Source: Thermoprotei archaeon
Lineage (GTDB): Archaea > Thermoproteota > Thermoprotei_A > Sulfolobales > Ignisphaeraceae
Length of the DNA: 6,477 nt
NCBI GenBank assembly: GCA_003661905.1
Contig: QMXA01000060.1
Location: 1 to 6,477 of the forward strand
Reading direction: 5' to 3'
The notes below the pieces were generated by a model. That model ran no database searches and was not told the DNA's origin. It was given only the letters and a program-made list of their open reading frames with translations. The stretch's first letter is position 1, and each line of letters starts with the position of its first letter. Shown here one piece after another: positions 1-5,664 of this stretch. Position numbers and translations under genes: made by a program.

Positions 1-175
1 GAACTATACCTATGAATGACCTTAAATTGTTGTCCTCAAATATTTTCTCAGCTTTGGGTAGTGATACTCTTAACTTGTTAAGTAATTCCAATAGGTTTTT
101 AGCATCAATAATTAATTCATCAATACCCATCTCATCTGCTATAATTCCTAGAAGCTTTATTCTAACTCTTGGCAT
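1..175 (-). CDS. Second MoaD/ThiS-like sulfur carrier, 3' end outside window
   Basis: A frame opens at ATG 175 and stays open to the window edge (58 codons seen). It begins MPRVRIKLLGIIADEMGIDE and continues through a helical stretch (LLELLNKL) to RSFIGIV at the edge. The start parallels the 93-residue MoaD-like protein at 1566-1847: both open MPR with I or V, have a hydrophobic strand with LL, then G-x-DE followed by two hydrophobic residues, I or an acidic residue, and A, then a KL-containing helix. The visible end would lead into the conserved Asn-Gly strand, so the expected C-terminal Gly-Gly lies outside the window. The start is 18 bp after the small-subunit stop with no obvious Shine-Dalgarno. 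ATG is the only possible start after the in-frame TGA at 194-196. Probably the last or a late gene of the operon; paralogy is judged by eye. Confidence 0.72.
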   Translation of the reverse strand, partial: MPRVRIKLLGIIADEMGIDELIIDAKNLLELLNKLRVSLPKAEKIFEDNNLRSFIGIV

Positions 176-193
176 TTTAAATAGCCAAAGAGC

Positions 194-667
194 TCATCTG
201 CTATATCTCTGTAGTTTCTTGGCAGCTAATTGTATTGCTTCTATTATTTTTATATACCCTGTACATCTACATAGATTTCCTTCTAGAGCTTTCTTAATTT
301 CGTCTATAGTTGGGTTAGGGTTTCTCTTCAATAAGGCATATGCCGTTAATATAAATCCTGGTGTGCAGAATCCACATTGAATAGCACCAGCTTCTATGAA
401 AGCTTCTTGTATTGGATGTATCTCTCCATTCTTTGATAAATACTCCAGAGTTATAATTTCCTTACCTTCTGCTTGTGGAGCTAGTACTAAGCATGAACAG
501 ACTGGATCTCCATTAATTAGAACTGTACAGGCTCCACATTCACCTCGTTCACAACCTCTCTTTACACTTAGAATACCTAGCTTTCTTCTTAGAACATCGA
601 GTAAAGTCATGTTTGGCGGTACATCTACTTCTACTAATTCTCCATTTAGCTTAAATGATACTATCAA
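194..667 (-). CDS. Two-cluster [2Fe-2S] small subunit of the molybdenum hydroxylase (CoxS/CutC-like)
   Basis: A 157-residue iron-sulfur subunit that relays electrons from the molybdopterin centre to FAD. The N-terminal plant-type ferredoxin domain binds one cluster through Cys39, Cys44, Cys47 and Cys59 (GCERGECGAC, then CSC at 57-59). The C-terminal four-helix domain binds the second through Cys98 and Cys101 (QCGFCTPG) and Cys133 and Cys135 (NLCRCTGY). All eight ligands are present and the length is typical. The start is TTG, overlapping the FAD-subunit stop by 4 bases (TTGA), with a strong Shine-Dalgarno in the preceding codons. This arrangement implies translational coupling. It is followed after 18 bp by a second MoaD-like gene in the same frame. 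Confidence 0.95.
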   Translation of the reverse strand: MIVSFKLNGELVEVDVPPNMTLLDVLRRKLGILSVKRGCERGECGACTVLINGDPVCSCLVLAPQAEGKEIITLEYLSKNGEIHPIQEAFIEAGAIQCGFCTPGFILTAYALLKRNPNPTIDEIKKALEGNLCRCTGYIKIIEAIQLAAKKLQRYSR

Positions 668-1563
668 AACTCCTCACCCCCGATTTTTACATTGAGCATT
701 TTCAATGATTCTAAAATGGCATCACGTGTAAGTACTATGGACATTTCTTTTCTGTATTCAGCGGAAGCTCTTACATCACTTATTGGCTTTATCTCTTCAG
801 CAACTCTCTTTACATTCTCCTCTATTACGTTAAGGTTTATAGGCTTATCCTTAAGACTCTCCTCGGTTTTGTAGGCTCTTAGCGGTGTTGGAGCTACTGA
901 GTTAAGTGCTATTCTAACAATATCGAATTTATCATCTTTAATAGTTATTAAAGTAGCTACAGCAACTATTGAAAGTGTATGTGCTGCTCTTCTACCTAGT
1001 TTCAAGAACTTCATACCTGCATTGCTTGGTGGATAAGGTATTATTATTTCTGTAAGAAGTTCATTTCTCTTAAGCTCGGTTATTCTAGGCCCGTGGAAGA
1101 ACTTAGTTATAGGTACATACCTAGCACCTTCAATGCTTTCCAACTTTAACTGAGCTTCTAGAACCATGAGTGGTGGTGCAGTATCAGCTGCTGGAGATGC
1201 ATTACATAGATTACCACCTATTGTTGCTACATTTCTTAACTGCCAAGAACCCATAATCTCCAGTGCTTCAGCCAATACAGGAATTTTCTTCCTTACAATA
1301 TTTGATTCAAGAATTGTTTGTAAGGTAGTTCCAGCACCTATTCTTATGGATTTACCATCATCTTTAATGTACTTAAGCTCGTTTAGATGAGAAATATCAA
1401 TTACATTCTCAGGTTTGTAACGCCCTATCTTCATATCAAGTACTAAATCAGTACCCCCTGCTAGTACTTTGGAATTCTCCAGATCATTCAATAGCTTTAG
1501 TGCCTCATTAAGTGATTTAGGCTTGTAGTAATTGAATCTAGGTAGTAAGTAGAAGATTGCCAT
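664..1563 (-). CDS. FAD-binding medium subunit of the molybdenum hydroxylase (CoxM/CutB-like)
   Basis: A 299-residue flavoprotein subunit that takes electrons from the [2Fe-2S] subunit and passes them to an external acceptor. It starts in the family manner, LPRFNYYKPKSLNEALKLL (7-25). FAD-binding motifs are AGGTDL (35-40) and NVATIGGNLCNASPAADTAP (111-130). The C-terminal CO-dehydrogenase-flavoprotein domain shows SDVRASAEYRKEM (262-274). Its only cysteine is Cys120, so it lacks the extra [4Fe-4S] insert of 4-hydroxybenzoyl-CoA reductase beta subunits. Length is normal. The ATG comes 2 bp after the MoaD-like stop and is served by a G-run in that gene's last codons. The final TGA overlaps the TTG start of the small subunit. 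The physiological electron acceptor cannot be told from the sequence. Confidence 0.93.
   Translation of the reverse strand: MAIFYLLPRFNYYKPKSLNEALKLLNDLENSKVLAGGTDLVLDMKIGRYKPENVIDISHLNELKYIKDDGKSIRIGAGTTLQTILESNIVRKKIPVLAEALEIMGSWQLRNVATIGGNLCNASPAADTAPPLMVLEAQLKLESIEGARYVPITKFFHGPRITELKRNELLTEIIIPYPPSNAGMKFLKLGRRAAHTLSIVAVATLITIKDDKFDIVRIALNSVAPTPLRAYKTEESLKDKPINLNVIEENVKRVAEEIKPISDVRASAEYRKEMSIVLTRDAILESLKMLNVKIGGEEF
670..681 (-). promoter_or_regulatory. Shine-Dalgarno supporting the TTG start of the small subunit
   Basis: The end of the FAD-subunit gene reads GGGGGTGAGGAGTT on the minus strand, directly before TTG at 667. GGTGA ends six bases, and GGAG two bases, before the start. This near-consensus site decides in favour of TTG, because the next in-frame Met (residue 20) would cut away the first beta strands of the ferredoxin fold. 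Confidence 0.65.
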
Positions 1564-1565
1564 GC

Positions 1566-1847
1566 TTACCCCCCATCAAGAGCAGGCCATACCTGTAGAG
1601 TTATATCATTATTGAATTTCATTCCTAAAACTTCTTCTATGGCGTAGCTTCTTCCATTAATTATTAAGAAATGGAAGGGATGCCCTTTTTTCCTCTCTGC
1701 ACAGAATATTCTCTCTACAACCTTTCCATAAGATTGTACTAATTTATCTATGACTTCTTTGAAGTCACCAGCTTCAATTATTATCTCATCCCTACCTATA
1801 AGACTTCTAAGAGGCCCGAAAAGGAGTTGAAGTTTTATCCTAGGCAT
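1566..1847 (-). CDS. MoaD/ThiS-family beta-grasp sulfur carrier with C-terminal Gly-Gly
   Basis: A 93-residue ubiquitin-fold protein. It opens with a beta strand (RIKLQLLFGPLRSLIG, 3-18), has a helix around 29-40, the family-type strand FLIINGRSY (60-68), and ends NNDITLQVWPALDGG. The terminal Gly92-Gly93 is the site that MoaD/ThiS proteins adenylate and convert to a thiocarboxylate for sulfur transfer, in molybdopterin synthase when paired with MoaE. It is slightly longer than a typical MoaD because of a basic loop around 49-58 (CAERKKGHPF). It lies between the large and FAD subunit genes, 6 bp after one and 2 bp before the other, so it is very likely co-expressed with the hydroxylase. A dedicated role in making or sulfurating this enzyme's cofactor is inference; a protein-modifier role like archaeal SAMPs is an alternative. 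No MoaE or E1-like partner is in the window. Confidence 0.88.
   Translation of the reverse strand: MPRIKLQLLFGPLRSLIGRDEIIIEAGDFKEVIDKLVQSYGKVVERIFCAERKKGHPFHFLIINGRSYAIEEVLGMKFNNDITLQVWPALDGG
1569..1577 (-). promoter_or_regulatory. Shine-Dalgarno of the FAD-subunit gene inside the MoaD-like Gly-Gly codons
   Basis: The last codons of the MoaD-like gene are GAT GGG GGG TAA. The run GGGGGGT lies four bases before the ATG at 1563 and matches GGAGGT with one mismatch. The diglycine codons therefore appear to double as the ribosome binding site of the next gene, which would couple translation of the two. Confidence 0.6.
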
Positions 1848-1853
1848 ATTTCA

Positions 1854-4202
1854 TCATCCCTTCATTTTCCTTTTTCTTATAAGGAAGTATACTTTCTCAG
1901 GTGTTAATGGTAGTTCAGTAACTCTAATACCTATTGCGTGTGTTACTGCGTTTGCTATAGCAGCAGGTGTTGGGATTAATGCCATTTCTCCAACACCTTT
2001 CGCTCCAAATGGACCATATTTAAATAAGTCTTCTACATAAACAGGTTTCTCAACCTTTGGCATATCCATTATTGTAGGCACTACATAGTCTGTGAAGTTA
2101 GCATTTATCACAACTCCTCTTTCATCGAACTCTACTTTCTCCATTAATGCTAAGCCCATACCTTGTGCAATAGCACCCTCTATCTGACCTTCAACAGCTA
2201 ATGGATTAATTATTCTTCCAGATGCTAATGCCGGCCACATTCTAAGTACTCTAACAATACCTGTTTCAATATCTACCTCTACCTCTGCTATATTAACAAT
2301 GTAGCTATAGGCTGGATATGCAAATCCTTGTCCTTTTTCATGATCGAAGGTACCTTTAGGTAAGAAGAAGAATCCCGTAGCAGACATTTCTATGCCTCTA
2401 GCATAAGCTTCCTTAATGAGATCTTTCCACATTATGTATTTCTCTTCTCTACCTTTTACAAATGCCTTACCATTCCTTACAATCACTTCTTCAGGTCTGC
2501 ATTCAAGAAGCTCAGCAGCTAACTTATTTAATCTCTCTCTAAGTTTTGCTGCTGCAACTAGAACACCTATAGCACCTATACTAGTACCTCTTGATGCATG
2601 GGTTGCTCCAGTATCAGGTGCATCTGAAGTTCCAAAATACATGTTTATGTAATTCACAGGCACTCCTAGTACTTCAGATACTATCTGTACATGGGAAGTT
2701 GTTGGAGAACCTTGGCCAATCTCAACAATACCTGTAAAAACGTGAATACTGCCATCCTTCTCAATCTTTATGAATGCATTTGACCAATCAGGAACACCTC
2801 TACTAGTACTTATACCATGCCAAGCACATGCAACACCAATACCTCTTCTAAACCTCCCCTTCATTTTACTGTAAAGAGCTCTCTTCTCTTTCCAACTGGC
2901 TCTTTGTGCAACTATTTCAAGGGCCTCTGCAATTCCAACTGAGTGATCAAGAAGCTGGCTTGTTATAGTTAGTGATCCAGGTCTTAGTATATTTTTGAGT
3001 CTAAATTCTACTGGATCCATTCCCAATTTATTAGCTAATTCATCCATTTGTGCTTCAGCCGCGAATTGTACATCGGGATTTCCGAAGCCTCTAAAAGAAC
3101 CTTGATAAACTTTATTTGTATATACGCAGTAGCCATCTACCTTAGCATTAGGTACTTCATAAGGACCTGAAGCATGCATTGTAGCTCTCCATAAGATGAA
3201 TGGGCCTCTATTAGCATAAGCACCTGTATCCATTATTATCTCAACTTCTATTGCTGTTAACTTACCTTCTTTAGTAGCTCCTGATTTATATCTAATAATT
3301 GATGCTTCTCTCTTACAATGTGATTTCATGGATTCTTCTCTTGAATATATTAGGAGAGCTGGTCGTCCTATTTTATAAGCAGCAAGAGCTGCTTTAGCAG
3401 CAACAAGTGGCCCCATATCATCCTTTCCACCGAAACCGCCGCCAATGTATGGCTGGACGATTCTTATCCTACTAGCAGGAATCCCTAAAACTCTGGCAGT
3501 TATTGCTTGTGCTAGATGTGGGTATTGAGCACATGAGATAATAGTTATTCTACCACCAATCTCTGGTATTGCAAGTGCTCCTTCAGTCTCTAAATATGCA
3601 TGTTCTTGATGTTGTGTTCTATACTCATTCTTTACAATAACATCTGCTACCCTAAAGCCTTCAGTAACATCACCTTTACGTACTCGAGTTGTAAACGCTA
3701 TGTTACTTCCTCTTTCGTCATGAACCAATACATCAGTACGCTTCATTGCTTCTAAGGGATCTAGAAGCGGTGGTAAAGGCTCGTAATCTATTTTAATAGC
3801 TAAAGAAGCCTCGAATGCTATTTCTGGCTCTTCAGCAGCTACTAATGCTATTGGTTCACCTGCATATCTAACTTTACCCTCAGCTAATAATGGTTGATCA
3901 GGTAGTGCATATCCAACTTGATTCTCTCCAGGAATATCTTTTGCAGTAAGGACTCCTACAACACCCCTGATTTTCAATGCTCTACCTACATCTATGGCTT
4001 TTATTCTTGCATGAGGCTCTGAGCTTAGTACCAGTTTTACATAGACCATATTTGGTAGTACATAATCCTCCATGAATTTAGCTTTGCCTGTAACTTTTTC
4101 AAATGCGTCAATACGTTGAATACTTTTACCAATTACTAGAAACTCTTTGGCTTTCAACCACTTCTCAATTAAGTAGAAAGGATCTTCAGACAGAGGAATC
4201 AC
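1854..4202 (-). CDS. Molybdopterin-binding large subunit, xanthine dehydrogenase/aldehyde oxidoreductase family
   Basis: A 782-residue catalytic subunit that should hydroxylate an aldehyde, heterocycle or related substrate at a molybdenum (or tungsten) pterin centre. The N-terminal domain begins at IGKSIQRIDAFEKVTGKAKF (24-43), as is typical of the family. Cofactor motifs follow: GGGFGGK (254-260), FRGFGNPDVQF (370-380, with Arg371 aligned to the substrate-loop arginine of xanthine dehydrogenase), EIGQG (494-498), SRGTSIGAIG (537-546), and GAKGVGE (733-739), whose Glu739 matches the catalytic glutamate base. The CO-dehydrogenase loop VAYRCSFR is absent, so this is not a CoxL enzyme. Length is normal and no signal peptide is visible. 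The start at 4202 is GTG with an in-frame TAG just upstream; a TTG at codon 16 (4157) is an alternative that would still keep the conserved region. The stop is 6 bp before the MoaD-like gene. The substrate is unknown; glyceraldehyde and other aldehydes are precedents in archaea. Confidence 0.93.
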   Translation of the reverse strand: MIPLSEDPFYLIEKWLKAKEFLVIGKSIQRIDAFEKVTGKAKFMEDYVLPNMVYVKLVLSSEPHARIKAIDVGRALKIRGVVGVLTAKDIPGENQVGYALPDQPLLAEGKVRYAGEPIALVAAEEPEIAFEASLAIKIDYEPLPPLLDPLEAMKRTDVLVHDERGSNIAFTTRVRKGDVTEGFRVADVIVKNEYRTQHQEHAYLETEGALAIPEIGGRITIISCAQYPHLAQAITARVLGIPASRIRIVQPYIGGGFGGKDDMGPLVAAKAALAAYKIGRPALLIYSREESMKSHCKREASIIRYKSGATKEGKLTAIEVEIIMDTGAYANRGPFILWRATMHASGPYEVPNAKVDGYCVYTNKVYQGSFRGFGNPDVQFAAEAQMDELANKLGMDPVEFRLKNILRPGSLTITSQLLDHSVGIAEALEIVAQRASWKEKRALYSKMKGRFRRGIGVACAWHGISTSRGVPDWSNAFIKIEKDGSIHVFTGIVEIGQGSPTTSHVQIVSEVLGVPVNYINMYFGTSDAPDTGATHASRGTSIGAIGVLVAAAKLRERLNKLAAELLECRPEEVIVRNGKAFVKGREEKYIMWKDLIKEAYARGIEMSATGFFFLPKGTFDHEKGQGFAYPAYSYIVNIAEVEVDIETGIVRVLRMWPALASGRIINPLAVEGQIEGAIAQGMGLALMEKVEFDERGVVINANFTDYVVPTIMDMPKVEKPVYVEDLFKYGPFGAKGVGEMALIPTPAAIANAVTHAIGIRVTELPLTPEKVYFLIRKRKMKG

Positions 4203-4279
4203 CTACCATAAGTCCTATATATTCAAACATAGATTAAGTTTACTTAAAATTCAAGTTGGAAAAAGAGGTGAGAACTGGA
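4203..4279 (-). promoter_or_regulatory. Probable promoter/operator region of the hydroxylase operon
   Basis: This 77-bp gap is the largest in the window and the natural place for a promoter. Just after the DUF362 stop, a CTCTTTTTCC-like tract (about 4258-4268) may terminate the upstream transcript. Two TATA-like stretches follow on the minus strand: TTTTAAGTA (about 4241-4249) and GAATATATAGG (4214-4224). The first would place a transcript start some 15 to 20 bases before the GTG at 4202; the second would place it just inside the annotated gene. The inverted repeat at 4234-4247 overlaps the first box. No strong Shine-Dalgarno stands at normal distance from the GTG. Confidence 0.4.
4234..4247. 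repeat. 14-bp inverted repeat TTAAGT-N2-ACTTAA, possible operator
   Basis: The six-base arms TTAAGT and ACTTAA are perfect reverse complements separated by two bases. The repeat overlaps a TATA-like element upstream of the large-subunit gene, where a dimeric archaeal regulator (for example Lrp- or TrmB-like) could compete with TBP. The arms are AT-rich and short, so chance occurrence in this composition is quite possible. No second copy was noticed by eye in the other gaps. Confidence 0.35.
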
Positions 4280-5602
4280 TTATGTAGGGACATACCTAAA
4301 CGCCTCAATTTCACGCTCGGTTATCTCTAAGCCAAGTTTTCTTCTGATTTCAGCTGCATACTGTGATACTGCAAATGGTGGACATCCATGAACTATCATA
4401 ACTCCGTCCTTAAGTTCTCCTTGAGCTAATACCCAGTACAGTTCTTTTCCAGTTGTTGAGACTGCACATTCACCAAATATTACTACCAGTCCCTTATTCA
4501 TTAATTCTCGAAGTGTATCTAGATCTTGAGGTACTGGAGTATTTAGACCTACAAAGAAATACAATTTCTTTCCCATTTTTTGAAGATCTTCAAAGAACCC
4601 TGTATCTTTAAGCATGTAGAGAGTGAACTTTATCCAGGCTTTACATGTTCTACACGTAGCACCATCTATTATGTGGACTCCGGGGAAGTATGGTTCAATG
4701 ATTTCACAGCTAGCAAATCTAAATCTTCTCCTCACATTCTCTAATTTTTCACCAACAACCTCTATGTTTGCAGGATCACCAATACCTAGACCAGCTATAT
4801 GAGCTATTGCTATAGGACCTACTTCGTAATGAGGATATTCGTATCCTATTAACTTAGCAGCTATAGCATCTGTAGCTATAGGATCATCTCCTGCAATTAT
4901 TAGGTTCATATCAACTGGATCTCCATGTATTGGTCCATCTCCTTCCATGCATTTTATAGCATCAAAGACGCATAGAACGTATTTATTTCTAAAAGGTCTT
5001 ATCTCATCAACTATTTTATACCATAAATCTGATCTATGCCACCTAAGTCTATCGGTAAATGTATTCGTGACTCCATGCATTAATTTTATACAACCTGTTA
5101 TACCTCCTCCTTCCATACTAGTTTTCAACACTGGAACCCCAATTACCTTATCTACTTTAATTATTAGCTCCGCAAGTTCAATTTCCTTAAGGAGAATTCC
5201 ATTAGGTACTTTAACCTTTACACCTTTGAATTTTCCATCTTCATCAAATGTCGTTATTTCAACACCAATACTCTTAGCCATATCTATATATCCAAGTAAC
5301 TCCATTACTTGCCTTGTTGTCATACCTTCACGCCACCAATAAGTCATGGCCGATGCTGATTCAGCTATAATTGGTTTAGCTCCAACTTCCTTAACTAATA
5401 GTGCAATTGCTCTAACAACTCTGGGATCTGTTGTTACTGGTGGTGGTCGTGGACTAACTAAGTTAGGTTTTATTAGGACTTTTTCACCCGGTTTTACGAA
5501 TTTTTCAATACCTCCAAGATTATCAATAGCTTTCTTAACAGCATCAAATACCTTATCCTCATCAGGTGGTGTGAGTACACGAGAAATAGCTACACGAGGC
5601 AT
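4280..5602 (-). CDS. DUF362-family protein with NuoB-like C-terminal cysteine set
   Basis: A 440-residue protein of unknown function. The N-terminal part (about 1-285) has DUF362 hallmarks: KVLIKPNLV (41-49), TTDPRVVRA (57-65), VPVLKTS followed by GGGITGCIKLMHG (156-177), and MEGDGPIHGDP (219-229) leading to AGDDPIATDAIAAKLIGY (237-254). The C-terminal part has Cys317 and Cys320 (CxxC), Cys379 in FGEC, and Cys407 in HGCPP. Order and spacing resemble the [4Fe-4S] ligands of NuoB and [NiFe]-hydrogenase small subunits. The usual bacterial-ferredoxin pattern, found fused to some DUF362 proteins, is absent. Further cysteines are at 171, 211, 218 and 299. There is no signal peptide or membrane segment, so it should be cytoplasmic. 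The start is well supported by GAGGTGA four bases upstream. It lies 77 bp before the hydroxylase operon on the same strand; a redox or accessory role is inference. Confidence 0.85.
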   Translation of the reverse strand: MPRVAISRVLTPPDEDKVFDAVKKAIDNLGGIEKFVKPGEKVLIKPNLVSPRPPPVTTDPRVVRAIALLVKEVGAKPIIAESASAMTYWWREGMTTRQVMELLGYIDMAKSIGVEITTFDEDGKFKGVKVKVPNGILLKEIELAELIIKVDKVIGVPVLKTSMEGGGITGCIKLMHGVTNTFTDRLRWHRSDLWYKIVDEIRPFRNKYVLCVFDAIKCMEGDGPIHGDPVDMNLIIAGDDPIATDAIAAKLIGYEYPHYEVGPIAIAHIAGLGIGDPANIEVVGEKLENVRRRFRFASCEIIEPYFPGVHIIDGATCRTCKAWIKFTLYMLKDTGFFEDLQKMGKKLYFFVGLNTPVPQDLDTLRELMNKGLVVIFGECAVSTTGKELYWVLAQGELKDGVMIVHGCPPFAVSQYAAEIRRKLGLEITEREIEAFRYVPT

Positions 5603-5664
5603 AAGCTCACCTCATGAAGTTCTTAGGAGTATAAGAGTAAAAAGTCTTGTCTTGGTGAAGCTTA
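5603..5664 (-). promoter_or_regulatory. Gap before the DUF362 gene: strong Shine-Dalgarno, possible T-tract signal
   Basis: This 62-bp gap separates the dehydrogenase from the DUF362 gene. The clear element is GAGGTGA at 5607-5613 on the minus strand, four bases before the ATG at 5602. It matches the archaeal anti-Shine-Dalgarno very well and fixes that start. A CTTTTTAC tract (about 5637-5644) could serve as a weak T-rich terminator or a poor TATA element with a short leader. The sequence does not decide between these, so it is unclear whether the DUF362 gene has its own promoter or is read through from upstream. Confidence 0.45.

Noticed and set aside
12..380. Plus-strand open frame of 122 codons
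   Set aside because: It lies antisense to the small-subunit gene and the second MoaD-like gene, has no recognisable domain, and the minus strand there encodes clear cysteine motifs.
664..1563. Operon considered as 4-hydroxybenzoyl-CoA reductase
   Set aside because: The FAD subunit has a single cysteine and lacks the extra [4Fe-4S]-binding insert of that enzyme's beta subunit.
1854..4202. Large subunit considered as a carbon monoxide dehydrogenase CoxL
   Set aside because: The CoxL active-site loop VAYRCSFR is absent; the corresponding region reads GSFRGFGNP, as in xanthine dehydrogenase/aldehyde oxidoreductase types.
4190..4213. Short ATG frame (seven codons) overlapping the GTG start, as a possible upstream ORF
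   Set aside because: It is very short and out of frame, and its ribosome binding site is poor; it is most likely incidental.
4258..4285. Plus-strand GAGGTGAG followed by ATG, resembling a ribosome binding site
   Set aside because: The ATG is followed at once by TAG, so no gene can start there.
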